Source of the DNA: DALYJJ01 sp031969915
GTDB taxonomy: Bacteria > Acidobacteriota > Terriglobia > Bryobacterales > Bryobacteraceae
Direction of reading: 5' to 3'
NCBI GenBank assembly: GCA_031969915.1
Contig: DALYJJ010000005.1
Span: 1-64,000 of the forward strand
DNA length: 64,000 nucleotides
Below the pieces are notes generated by a model. The model saw only the letters and a program-made list of their open reading frames with translations, had not been told where the DNA came from and searched no databases. A program made the position numbers and the translations under genes. The stretch's first letter is position 1. The number at the start of each line of letters is the position of its first letter. Shown here one piece after another: positions 26,052 to 34,923 of the stretch.

Positions 26052-26982
26052 ACGTCTTCAACTTTCGCGCGATGGTGCGGCTGGAGATGCCGAGCATCGC
26101 CGCCGCCTTGGTCTGGTTGCCGCCCGCGGCCGCCAGTCCGTTCAGGATCAGCGCCCGTTCCATCTCTTCCAGGTTCATGGCGCCCGCCTGCGCGGCCGCC
26201 TGCGGAGCCGGCTGAGGTGCGCCGATCTCCAGGTGCTCGGGCTCCACCACGCCGCCTTCGGACAGCAGCGCGGCTTTGGTGATCACGCCCCGCAACTCCC
26301 GCACGTTGCCCGGCCACGGATAGGCGCGCAGCGCCTCGGCGGCGCGAGCGCTCAGCCGCGCGCCCGGTTGCTGCTGCTCCAGGAAATACTGAGCCAGCGC
26401 CTCCACGTCGTCGGCCCGCTCCCGGAGCGGCGGGACTTGCAGCCGGAGTTGGTTCAACCGGTAGTACAGATCTTTGCGGAACCGTCCGTCGCGCGTCGCC
26501 TCTTCGAGCGATACGTTGGTGGCCGCCACGATCCGAACGTCCGCCGAAACTTTGCGCGTACCGCCCAGCCGGTAATAGGGCACGCCGTCCAGCACTCGCA
26601 GCAGCTTCACCTGCATGCGCGGATCGAGTTCGCCGACTTCGTCCAGGAATAGCGTGCCCGTGTCGGCCAGTTCAAATAGCCCCTGCTTACTCGAACTCGC
26701 GCCGCTGAAGGCGCCTTTTTCATAGCCGAACAGTTCGCTCTCCACCAGGTGCTCGGGCAGGGCACCGCAGTTAACGTCCACCCACGGCCGCCCGCAGCGC
26801 AGGGAAAGGTGATGGATGGCCCGCGCCACCAGCTCCTTGCCCACTCCGCTTTCGCCCGTAACCAATACCGTGGCGCGCGTCTGCGCCAACCGGCCCACGG
26901 TCCCCAGCAGCTTGTGCATGACCTCGCTGGCCACGACGCCCGTCATGCCCACGAACTCATACCGGGCCGCCTGCGCTACCAT
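26002..26982 (-). CDS. Sigma-54 interaction domain transcriptional activator
   Basis: 326 residues from ATG 26982, seven bases inside the end of the ATPase gene. The AAA+ domain has Walker A GESGVGKE (43-50), GAFSGA (90-95), Walker B LFLDEVGE (111-118) and the R-finger region DGRFRKDLYYRLN. A FIS-like helix-turn-helix (NQTKAAAMLGISSRTIARKL) ends the protein. There is no receiver or sensor domain, so activity must be set by level or a partner. The sigma-54 contact loop is GAFSGA, not GAFTGA. It probably activates sigma-54 promoters, perhaps for this operon. Confidence 0.9.
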   Translation of the reverse strand: MVAQAARYEFVGMTGVVASEVMHKLLGTVGRLAQTRATVLVTGESGVGKELVARAIHHLSLRCGRPWVDVNCGALPEHLVESELFGYEKGAFSGASSSKQGLFELADTGTLFLDEVGELDPRMQVKLLRVLDGVPYYRLGGTRKVSADVRIVAATNVSLEEATRDGRFRKDLYYRLNQLRLQVPPLRERADDVEALAQYFLEQQQPGARLSARAAEALRAYPWPGNVRELRGVITKAALLSEGGVVEPEHLEIGAPQPAPQAAAQAGAMNLEEMERALILNGLAAAGGNQTKAAAMLGISSRTIARKLKTYGITPDRQPAIACTGD

Positions 26983-27761
26983 CGCGCCACTCCCTCCGGT
27001 ACCGCGAGCCTGGGCAGCGCCGCGACCAGCCGCTTCGTATACGGGTCCGAGGGGCTCTCCAACAGGTCCACCGGCGGACCTTCCTCCACCACCGCTCCCT
27101 CGTTCAACACGGCGAGGCGATGACAGCAACTCGCCAGCCCTGGCAGATCGTGCGAGATCAGCAGTACTGCCAACCCGATCTCCCGGCTCAGCCGGGCAAA
27201 TAGGGACAGCACTTCCGAAGCGTTGATCGGGTCGAGCGCGCTGGTCGGTTCATCGGCCAGGATCACCGCCGGTTCGTGGAGAATCGCCAGCGCTACCAAC
27301 ACGCGCTGCGCCATCCCCACACTCAGCGCCCGCGGACGCAGTTTCAGGAACTCCTCCGTCCCCGGCAGCGCCGCGCGCTCCAGGGCGTGCAGTGCCTCCG
27401 CCTTCCAGGCGCCGCCCGCGTGCGCGCGCCAGGCCTCCTCAAAGTGCGACCCGATGGTCAGGTACGGGTTCAGCGCCGCCAGCGGGGATTGCGGCACATA
27501 CGCGATCCGCCGGCCGCGCAACTGCCGCAGCCGGCGCTCACCCGCTCCCAGCAGGTCCTCGCCCTCCAGCCGAATCCGTCCCTCGCGCCACGCTCCGTCC
27601 GGCAGCAGCCCCAACACCGACAGCGCCAGCGTGCTCTTTCCCGATCCGCTCTGTCCCGCCAGCCCCACGATCTCGCCGTCCTCGATCCGCAGCCGCAGGC
27701 CGCGCAGCACCGGCGCGTTCGGCCGGTACCCGGCGGTGAAATCGAGGTCGAGCACCGTCAT
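26976..27761 (-). CDS. Peptide/nickel ABC transporter ATP-binding protein
   Basis: 261 residues from ATG 27761, overlapping the end of the solute-binding protein gene as ATGA. Walker A is GQSGSGKST, the Q-loop is YVPQSPLAALNP, and Walker B is VILADEPTSALD. The signature region reads ALSVGMAQR in place of LSGGQ-type; D/Opp ATPases often have LSGGMAQR here. A C-terminal PSDPYTKRLV motif is typical of DppD/OppD. Only one ATPase gene is present, so the transporter would use a homodimer or borrow a second ATPase. Confidence 0.9.
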   Translation of the reverse strand: MTVLDLDFTAGYRPNAPVLRGLRLRIEDGEIVGLAGQSGSGKSTLALSVLGLLPDGAWREGRIRLEGEDLLGAGERRLRQLRGRRIAYVPQSPLAALNPYLTIGSHFEEAWRAHAGGAWKAEALHALERAALPGTEEFLKLRPRALSVGMAQRVLVALAILHEPAVILADEPTSALDPINASEVLSLFARLSREIGLAVLLISHDLPGLASCCHRLAVLNEGAVVEEGPPVDLLESPSDPYTKRLVAALPRLAVPEGVARW

Positions 27762-29359
27762 CGCTCCACCGCCAGGCTCTCCGCGTTCCAATACGATTGC
27801 GGAAACAGGATCACCGGCTGCGCGTTTGCCACCCGTGGGTGCACCGCCGTCAGTACGTTCTTGTGGACCAGGTAGATCACGGGCGCTTCGTCGCGCACAA
27901 TCCGCTGCACCCGGTCGAACGCAGCTTTCCGCTCCTTCGGGTCCGCGCTGGCCGCCTGGGCGTGCATCAGCCGGTCGATCTCGGCTTCCCACGGGGTTTC
28001 CGGCTTGGCCTGCGAGGGGTTCCAGGGATGCATCGCCGACGTGCTCAACCACACGTTCATCTGGCTGTTCGGGTCCAATTCCACGTTCATCAGCCCGAGC
28101 AGGCAGGCCTCGTAATCGAGCGACTTCATGATCCGTTCCACCAGGGCGGGGAAGTCGAGCGTCACTACGTTCAACTTGATTCCTACCCGTGCCAGGTCGC
28201 TCTGAATCAGCACCGCCATGCGCTCCCGCGGCTTGCTGCCCGCGTTGGTGATCACTGAGAACTCGACCGCGTTGCCCGCCGCGTCGCGCAGTGTGTTGCC
28301 CACCAGGCGGAACCCGGCCTTCCGAAAATGTGCCAGCGCTGCTTCCGTGCCCGTGCGCGGCGCCCCCAACCCGCCGTGAAACCAGAACTGGTTGGCGGGC
28401 GACACCGGACCGTAGGCTGGCCGCGCGTGGCCCCGGTAGACCACCCGGGCCAGATCCTCGCGCGCGATCGCCGCCGAAACTCCCAGCCGGAACTCCCGCG
28501 ACCGGAACCAGGTCCGCTTGTGTTCCGCCATGCGCCCACGGCCCGACTGGTTGAACCACAACTGCTCGAGGTCGAGCGACTGGCCGATGTCCTGGGCGCT
28601 GCCCGGCATCTCTGTCCGCAGCCGGTCGAACGTCTCTGCATCGAGCGCGTTCATCAGGTCCAGTTCGCCCTTGCGGAAGCGCAGTAGCTCCACGTCCCGG
28701 TTCTGAATCACCTCCAGCCGCACACGCTCCAGGTAGGGAAGGGGCCGCCCGGCCGCGTCACGCTTCCAGTAGTGCGGATTCCGCGCCAGCGTCAGCCCAA
28801 CGCCCGGTGTGTGCTCCGCCAGGTAGAACGGCCCGGCGCTTGTGCGGATTCCTCCCGCACCGGTGATGCTGATCTCGTCGAAGTAGCGCTCGAAGCCCGG
28901 CACAGGCCGGTCAAACGAAAGAGTGATGCCCCGATCTCCGGTGCGCTCGACGCGCGCCCCCACAAACGCCGCTCGGAAGGCGTCCGCGGCCGGCGAGACG
29001 GTCTTCGGATCCAGCACCCGCGCCAGCGCGGCCTCCACGTCCCGCGCTCCACACAGCGTCCCGTCGGAGAACCGCAGCCCGCCGCGAAGCTGAAACACAA
29101 TCTTCTTTCCGTCTCTCGAAACGCTCCACCGCTCCGCCAGCGCCGGCTCCGGCCGTTGCGTCTGCCGGTTCATCCGGATCAACACGCCCCCCGTCAGGTA
29201 GCGCAAGGCCTGCGACGGTTCGTCGGTCACCAGTAGCGGGTCGAGCGAGCGCGGCTCGGCCTTGATCGCTACGCGCAGCTCGCCCCCCCGCGGGTCGGGC
29301 AGCGTGGCGCCGCTCGCCCAAACTGCCAGAAGCGGAGCGAGCGCGAGGAACCGAATCAT
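27758..29359 (-). CDS. Family 5 ABC transporter solute-binding protein
   Basis: 533 residues from ATG 29359 (MIRFLALAPLL), which gives a clean signal peptide ending near WASGA. GGELRVAIKAEPRSLDPLL and the long two-lobed alpha/beta body with PFYLAEHTPGVGLTLARNPHY are typical of DppA/OppA-type proteins, which bind peptides, nickel or oligosaccharides in the periplasm. It has no lipobox Cys, so it is probably soluble. It overlaps the flanking permease and ATPase genes by four bases each. Confidence 0.9.
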   Translation of the reverse strand: MIRFLALAPLLAVWASGATLPDPRGGELRVAIKAEPRSLDPLLVTDEPSQALRYLTGGVLIRMNRQTQRPEPALAERWSVSRDGKKIVFQLRGGLRFSDGTLCGARDVEAALARVLDPKTVSPAADAFRAAFVGARVERTGDRGITLSFDRPVPGFERYFDEISITGAGGIRTSAGPFYLAEHTPGVGLTLARNPHYWKRDAAGRPLPYLERVRLEVIQNRDVELLRFRKGELDLMNALDAETFDRLRTEMPGSAQDIGQSLDLEQLWFNQSGRGRMAEHKRTWFRSREFRLGVSAAIAREDLARVVYRGHARPAYGPVSPANQFWFHGGLGAPRTGTEAALAHFRKAGFRLVGNTLRDAAGNAVEFSVITNAGSKPRERMAVLIQSDLARVGIKLNVVTLDFPALVERIMKSLDYEACLLGLMNVELDPNSQMNVWLSTSAMHPWNPSQAKPETPWEAEIDRLMHAQAASADPKERKAAFDRVQRIVRDEAPVIYLVHKNVLTAVHPRVANAQPVILFPQSYWNAESLAVER

Positions 29360-30153
29360 GAGAGCCTCTCTTTCCGAACCGCCGACTGCCACGCCGCTAC
29401 CGCTGTGGCCAGCAACAGCACCGGCGCGAGCATCGCCGGGTGTTCGCGCACCGCGCCGTAGTTCTCCAGTTCCTTCAGCAGTGAGCCGAGCGACGGCAGC
29501 GGCGGCGATACGCCCAGGCCCAGCAGCCCGAGGTTCGCCTCAGCCAGCAGAAACGCGGGCACGGCGATCCAGAACTGAGCGGCCAGAACCGGCCTCACGG
29601 CGGGCAACAACTGCGCCAGCAAGAGGCGGTGCCTCGAATAGCCGGAAGCCCGCGCCTGGCGAATGAAGTCCGACTGCGCCAGCCGCCGCACCTCCGCCCG
29701 CGTCACGCGCGCCGGGCCCGCCCAACCGAGCAACCCCAGCAACAGGAACGTCACCGCGAGAGAGGTCCCGGCGTCCAGGTTCAGCGGCAGGGCCGCACGA
29801 ATGATCAACAAGAGGAACAACCACGGCACGCACAGCAGCAGGTCCGCCGCGCCCAGAACCACGCGCTCCGTCCATCCACCGGCCGCCGCCAGTATCCCTG
29901 CCAGCCCCCCGATGCCCGCGGTCAACAGCGCCGCGGCCGGGGCCAACGCCAGCGAGACACGCGCACCGTGCAGCAGCCTTGAGAGCCGGTCCCGCCCGAA
30001 CTCGTCCGTGCCCAGCGGAAACCGCGCGCTCGGACCGGCCAGCACGTCTTCCCGGAATTGCACCTCGTATCCAGGCAGCACGAGCGGCCCCGCGGCAGCG
30101 GCCACCAACAGCATCGCCAGGTACCCGCACGCCGCCCGCCGCGCCGCCGTCAT
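29356..30153 (-). CDS. ABC transporter permease, DppC-like
   Basis: 265 residues from ATG 30153 (MTAARRA), overlapping the other permease as ATGA. About six helices; the FPLGTDEFGRDRLSRLLHGAR segment (split here) is the DppC hallmark after the first periplasmic loop, and RQARASGYSRHRLLLAQLLP is the EAA-type coupling loop. It forms the membrane channel with the DppB-like subunit. Confidence 0.9.
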   Translation of the reverse strand: MTAARRAACGYLAMLLVAAAAGPLVLPGYEVQFREDVLAGPSARFPLGTDEFGRDRLSRLLHGARVSLALAPAAALLTAGIGGLAGILAAAGGWTERVVLGAADLLLCVPWLFLLLIIRAALPLNLDAGTSLAVTFLLLGLLGWAGPARVTRAEVRRLAQSDFIRQARASGYSRHRLLLAQLLPAVRPVLAAQFWIAVPAFLLAEANLGLLGLGVSPPLPSLGSLLKELENYGAVREHPAMLAPVLLLATAVAAWQSAVRKERLS

Positions 30154-30995
30154 GCCGCCACCTCGCGCCCGGTCAAAACCTCCGACGCTCCGTTCGCCGA
30201 CAGCGTCAGCAGCGCCACCACCCACGTCACACCTACCAACAACGAGGCATCCCGGTTCTGCGCCGCCTGCCAGGCCAGTTGCCCCAGGCCCGGCGTATCG
30301 GAAACCACCTCTACCGGCACCGCCGCGCCCAGTGCCACGCACACCGTCACCGCTGCCAGCGCGGCCAGGGGCCGGCCCGCCGGGGGCAGTACGTACAGCG
30401 CGAGAATCCGTAAACCCGACAGGCCGCGCGCTCTCGCTGCCGTCACGTGCGCCTCGCGCGCCGCCGGCTCAAGGAGCCGCGCCGCGTACTCGAACACGCG
30501 CGGCGCCACCACCAACGCCACTGCCCATTCCGCGCCCGCTCCCCCGTGCAGCAGAGCCAACGCGAACAGCGCCGCGGGCAGCGAAAGCGACGCGCCCGAG
30601 AGCACGGCCGCTCCCGTCCGCAGGGCGCGAAACCGCGTCACCAGCAGCGCCGCCGGAAGCCCAACCGCCCAGCCCGCCAGCCATCCCGTGCCCGCCACCC
30701 GCGCCGTCGCCGGCAGCCGTTCCCGCACCAGCCGGGCCACCGGCTGTTGCAAGGACTCCGAATCTCCCCAATCTCCGCGCCACAATCCACTGAGCTGGCG
30801 ATAGTAGGAAAGTACCGGCCCTCCGCCGTCGCCTTTCGCCATCAATTCCCTCCGCGACTGGTCCGAGTAGCCGGGGTCGAGAACCTGCTCGGCGGCGCCG
30901 AAACCCGGAGCCCACTGGACCAACAACCGGGCGAGAAAACCCGCGGCCAGCGCACAGAGAATCGCGCGCAGAATGGCCGTGGAAGCTCGTGGCAT
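30150..30995 (-). CDS. ABC transporter permease, DppB-like
   Basis: 281 residues and the first gene of the operon. A first helix (ILRAILCALAAGFLARLLV) is followed by a long periplasmic loop (YYRQLSGLWRGDWGDS) and five more helices; TAARARGLSGLRILALYVLP is the coupling loop. GLGQLAWQAAQNRDASLLVG matches the usual C-terminal region of DppB/NikB. The upstream 174 bases to the antiporter gene hold no recognisable gene or RNA. Confidence 0.88.
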   Translation of the reverse strand: MPRASTAILRAILCALAAGFLARLLVQWAPGFGAAEQVLDPGYSDQSRRELMAKGDGGGPVLSYYRQLSGLWRGDWGDSESLQQPVARLVRERLPATARVAGTGWLAGWAVGLPAALLVTRFRALRTGAAVLSGASLSLPAALFALALLHGGAGAEWAVALVVAPRVFEYAARLLEPAAREAHVTAARARGLSGLRILALYVLPPAGRPLAALAAVTVCVALGAAVPVEVVSDTPGLGQLAWQAAQNRDASLLVGVTWVVALLTLSANGASEVLTGREVAA

Positions 30996-31169
30996 ACGGT
31001 TCTCATATCGACGGGCCCGGTGCGGCCTTTATGCCCACGTGCCGTGTTTGGACGTTAGACCTTAGTTAGCCCTACGATTAGCCCCGCGCGCCGTCCGGTA
31101 CTAGGTGGAATCGGCGCCGCTGGGCAGGCCCTTGCCGTTCTCCGCCTAGGAAGAACGACAATAAGGTGG

Positions 31170-32789
31170 ATGGAAGGATGGGACCTCCTCCCACGCGTCG
31201 TCGGCCTGCTCGCCGCCGCCGTCGCTTTGGGTCTTCTGGCGCGTCGTCTCCGCCAGAACGTAATTGTCGGGTACCTGGTGGCCGGCCTAGTGCTCGGTCC
31301 AACCGGCGCGGGCTTGGTGCGCCCGGGCGCCGATGTCGCTGTGCTGAGCGAACTCGGCGTCGCTCTCCTGCTGTTCAGCATCGGGCTGGAGTTTTCCTTC
31401 GCCCACCTCCGCCAGTTGGGCCGCGTCGCGGTGGCGGGTGGATCGATCCAACTGGTTGCCACCGCCGCCGCCGTCGCGCTCGCCGGCCTTCTGCTCGGAG
31501 TCCCTGCGCCGGCCGCCGTCGCGCTCGGCCTGGGCTTCGCCATGAGCAGCACCGCCGTGGTACTGCGCGAGCTCACTGACCGCTCGCAGCTTGACAGCGC
31601 CCACGGGCGCAACGCCATCGGCATTCTTCTGGTGCAGGACGTGGCTGTGATTCCGATCCTGATTCTGACCGACGCGCTCGGTCACGGAGCCACGGCCGGC
31701 GCGATGATGGGCGCCGTGGCGTTGCGCTCGGCCGGCGTCGTAGCGTTCATCGCCGCCGCCTGGCTCCTGGCCAAGTACGTGCTCCCCCGCCTGCTTCAAC
31801 GGGCCGCGCTCTCCGGCAGCCGGGAGATCCCGGTGGTGGTTGCCGCCTGCGCCGCCATCGGCGCCGCCTGGGGCGCACACGCGCTCGGATTCTCCCCTTC
31901 GCTGGGCGCCTTCGTGGCGGGCATCGTACTCGCCGCCTCACCCTTCGCCACGCAGATCCGGGCCGATGTGACCCCCCTCGGGGCGGTCTTCGTCACGCTG
32001 TTCTTCGCCTCCGCCGGCACCGCCGTCGACCTACCCTTGCGGACGCAGTACCTCCTCGCCATCCTCGCGCTTGCCGCCGGTGTCATGCTCGGAAAGGCGG
32101 CCATCGCCTCCTTCGCCGTCTGGACCGTGCAGCGTTTGCCCAACGTCGCGGTGGCCACTGGGTTGGCCGTCTCCCAGGTGGGTGAGTTCACGTTCGTGGT
32201 CTCCGCCACCGCCCACCGTTCCGGCCTGCTCTCCGCAGAGTGGTTTCAGGCGGCGATGGCGACCGCGCTGGCGACGTTGATGGTCACGCCGGCTCTGATC
32301 GGCGCGGCGCCGGCTATGGCCACACGGATCCTTCGCCGGCCGCCGCTTCCCGCCGCGCGCGCTCACCAGGAGCGCCGCGTGCTGGTCGTCGGCTTCGGCC
32401 CTGCGGGCCGGGCGGTAGTGGAGGCGCTCCGCGCCGGCGGCGTCCCCTTCGCGGTCCTGGAAATGAACCCGTTGACCGTTGCCGCCAACCGGCTGGAGTT
32501 CTCGATCGAACTCGGCGACGCGACCCAGCCCGAGGTACTGCTCCACGCCGGCGTGCCCGCCGCGATCGCCATGGTGGTCACGGTGCCGGACCCCACCGCC
32601 GTCCGTCTGATTGTGGCCGCGGCAAAGGAGCTGGCGCCCGGCGTGCCCGTACTCGCCCGCCTGCGCTACCACCAGTTCCTGGGCGAACTCCGGCGCGCCG
32701 GGGCGGATCACATTGTGGACGAAGAGGAGACCGTGGGCCGGCATCTTGCCCAGCAGGCCATCGCGTTGACCGGACCTCGTCCCGCCTGA
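31170..32789 (+). CDS. Kef-type cation/proton antiporter with RCK domain
   Basis: 539 residues. Residues 1-385 form about 12 helices of the CPA2 family (VIVGYLVAGLVLGPTG, LLLFSIGLEFS, SSTAVVLRELTD, ILLVQDVAVIPIL). Residues from about 393 are a TrkA-N/RCK Rossmann domain with LVVGFGPAGRAV and an acidic Glu at the end of strand two. KefB/KefC/YbaL-type proteins exchange potassium or sodium for protons and are gated by nucleotides or glutathione adducts. No KefF/KefG partner is adjacent. Confidence 0.92.
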   Translation: MEGWDLLPRVVGLLAAAVALGLLARRLRQNVIVGYLVAGLVLGPTGAGLVRPGADVAVLSELGVALLLFSIGLEFSFAHLRQLGRVAVAGGSIQLVATAAAVALAGLLLGVPAPAAVALGLGFAMSSTAVVLRELTDRSQLDSAHGRNAIGILLVQDVAVIPILILTDALGHGATAGAMMGAVALRSAGVVAFIAAAWLLAKYVLPRLLQRAALSGSREIPVVVAACAAIGAAWGAHALGFSPSLGAFVAGIVLAASPFATQIRADVTPLGAVFVTLFFASAGTAVDLPLRTQYLLAILALAAGVMLGKAAIASFAVWTVQRLPNVAVATGLAVSQVGEFTFVVSATAHRSGLLSAEWFQAAMATALATLMVTPALIGAAPAMATRILRRPPLPAARAHQERRVLVVGFGPAGRAVVEALRAGGVPFAVLEMNPLTVAANRLEFSIELGDATQPEVLLHAGVPAAIAMVVTVPDPTAVRLIVAAAKELAPGVPVLARLRYHQFLGELRRAGADHIVDEEETVGRHLAQQAIALTGPRPA

Positions 32790-32843
32790 TCGGCCCGCAC
32801 CCGGCCAGCGCCTCCCGCCGCACTGCCGCTATACTTCCTCAAC

Positions 32844-34844
32844 ATGCGACTCGCACGGCTGACCTTTGTGCTCCTTTGCGCCGCCGCTCTCTTTGCGGCC
32901 CGCTTTGACGTGAATACTCCCGGCAGGATCGTCCGGCTCTCCGACCCCCAGATCTCCCCCGACGGCGCGCGCATCGCGGTCATCGTCTCCCGCGCCAACT
33001 TCGAAGAGAACCGCTACGATGCCCAACTGGTTCTGGTCGACATCGCGTCCCGGTCGCAGCGCATCCTCACCTACGACCGCCGCGGGCTGGCGCAGCCCCG
33101 TTGGTCCCCCGACGGCTCACACCTCGCCTTTCTGGCCTCCGTCGACGCCAAGCCGCAGGTCTTCGCCCTTTCCCTCGACGGCGGCGAGGCCCGTCAGATC
33201 ACGCGCGCCCCGCAGGGCATCCAGCAGTACGCGTTCTCCCCCGACGGCGCCCGCCTCGCCTATGTCACCACCAGCGAAGCGCCCAAGCGCGAGGGCGTCG
33301 AACGCCACAACAAGGCCTTCGAGATCGGCCACAACGACTTTCTCACCACCACGCAGCCCCTGCCCGCCCATCTCTGGGTGATTCCCTTCGCCGGCGGCGC
33401 GGCCCGCCAGGTGACCTCCGGCGCCTGGACGTTACCCATCAGCTTCCCGCCTTCGCCTCCCGCCGCGCCGCTTTCCTGGACGCCCGACGGCAAGTCCCTG
33501 TCCATCGTCAAAGTCGCGACGCCCTATTCCGGCGACTTCAACCAGGCCGCCGTGCACATCCTCGACGTCGAGTCCGGCCATTCGCGCCCGCTCACCGGGC
33601 GCTCCACCAACGAAGCTCAGCCGCTCATCTCGCCGGACGGCACGAAGGTTTCGTTCTGGTACCCGCGCGACGGCGATCCGCGCAACGTGAATGAGATCTT
33701 TGTCGCTCCCATCGGCGGCGGCGAAGGGCGCAGCCTCACCCGGGCGATCGACCGCAACGTGCAGCGCGCCGTCTGGATGCCGGATGCACAGTCGCTGCTG
33801 GTGAGCGCCAACGACGGCGCCTCGGTCGGGCTCTGGAACCAGCCGCTCGATGGGCCCGCGGTCCGCATCGACGTCGGCAAGGTGGTGCCCACGGCTGCAT
33901 TCTGGCTGGATGCCTCGGTGGGCGGAAAGGGACAGATCGCCTTCACCGGCAGCGAGCCCGCGCGTCCCGTTGAGTTGTATTACCTCGAGTCCGTTCGCGC
34001 CAAGCCCGTCCGCTTGACGGACTTCAACCGCGACATCGCCGCGCTCGAACTCGGCCGCACCGAGACGATCCGTTGGGACGGCCCCGACGGTTTCAAGAAC
34101 GACGGCGTGGTCACTTATCCTCCCGGCTATCAGCCTGGACGTAAGTACCCCCTGGTCCTCTATATCCACGGCGGGCCCCGATCGGCGTCCAAGGAAGCAT
34201 TCTCTAACTACGCCCAACTGTTCGCCGCGCAGGGATGGATCGTATTTGAGCCCAATTATCGCGGCAGCGATAACTTGGGTAACGCCTTTCAGGCGGCCAT
34301 CTGGAACGATGCCGGCGCGGGCCCCGGCCGGGACGTGATGTCCGGCGTCGACTTTCTCAAGAAGCGCGGCATCGTCGACGAAGCGAACATCGCAACCACC
34401 GGCTGGTCCTACGGAGGTTACATGACCACCTGGCTGATCGGTAACTACCCGGACGTGTGGAAGGCAGCAGTGGCCGGCGCCGCGGTCACCGATATGCTCG
34501 ACCAATACAACTTAGGAGACGCCAACGTCCGGCGCGGCTCGGCCTTCGGCGGCTCGCCCTACACCGATGCCAAACGCATGGAGGCGTTCCGCGAGCAGTC
34601 CCCCATCACCTACGCCACCCGCGTCCGCGTCCCCACGCTGATCATGGCCACCACCGGAGACTATCGCGTCCCGATCACCCAGTCCTACCGTTACTATCAC
34701 GCCCTGCGCGACCGCGGGGTGAAGACGCAGTTCATTGGATATCCGGTTTACGGACACAGCCCGACAGACCCGGTGCATCAGCGCGACGTCTTCAGCCGCT
34801 ACCTCGGCTGGCTGAAGGATCATCTCGGGACGGGGACGCGATAG
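32844..34844 (+). CDS. S9 family prolyl-oligopeptidase-like peptidase
   Basis: 666 residues with a signal peptide (MRLARLTFVLLCAAALFAA). Residues 25-400 are a WD40-like propeller with repeated SPDG turns. The alpha/beta hydrolase part has the nucleophile in TGWSYGGYM, an Asp in TGDYRVP and a His in VYGHSP. Such secreted dipeptidyl- or acylaminoacyl-peptidases cleave short peptides. The SPDGARIAVIVSRAN opening is typical of the S9C group. It stands alone, with 54 bases after the antiporter. Confidence 0.92.
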   Translation: MRLARLTFVLLCAAALFAARFDVNTPGRIVRLSDPQISPDGARIAVIVSRANFEENRYDAQLVLVDIASRSQRILTYDRRGLAQPRWSPDGSHLAFLASVDAKPQVFALSLDGGEARQITRAPQGIQQYAFSPDGARLAYVTTSEAPKREGVERHNKAFEIGHNDFLTTTQPLPAHLWVIPFAGGAARQVTSGAWTLPISFPPSPPAAPLSWTPDGKSLSIVKVATPYSGDFNQAAVHILDVESGHSRPLTGRSTNEAQPLISPDGTKVSFWYPRDGDPRNVNEIFVAPIGGGEGRSLTRAIDRNVQRAVWMPDAQSLLVSANDGASVGLWNQPLDGPAVRIDVGKVVPTAAFWLDASVGGKGQIAFTGSEPARPVELYYLESVRAKPVRLTDFNRDIAALELGRTETIRWDGPDGFKNDGVVTYPPGYQPGRKYPLVLYIHGGPRSASKEAFSNYAQLFAAQGWIVFEPNYRGSDNLGNAFQAAIWNDAGAGPGRDVMSGVDFLKKRGIVDEANIATTGWSYGGYMTTWLIGNYPDVWKAAVAGAAVTDMLDQYNLGDANVRRGSAFGGSPYTDAKRMEAFREQSPITYATRVRVPTLIMATTGDYRVPITQSYRYYHALRDRGVKTQFIGYPVYGHSPTDPVHQRDVFSRYLGWLKDHLGTGTR

Positions 34845-34923
34845 CGTTGAGAGGCGGCGAGGGGGCCGCCGCCAACGAACCAGCCATGATGCCGAGGATC
34901 GGTTCCTTGATTCGGAGTCAAAG

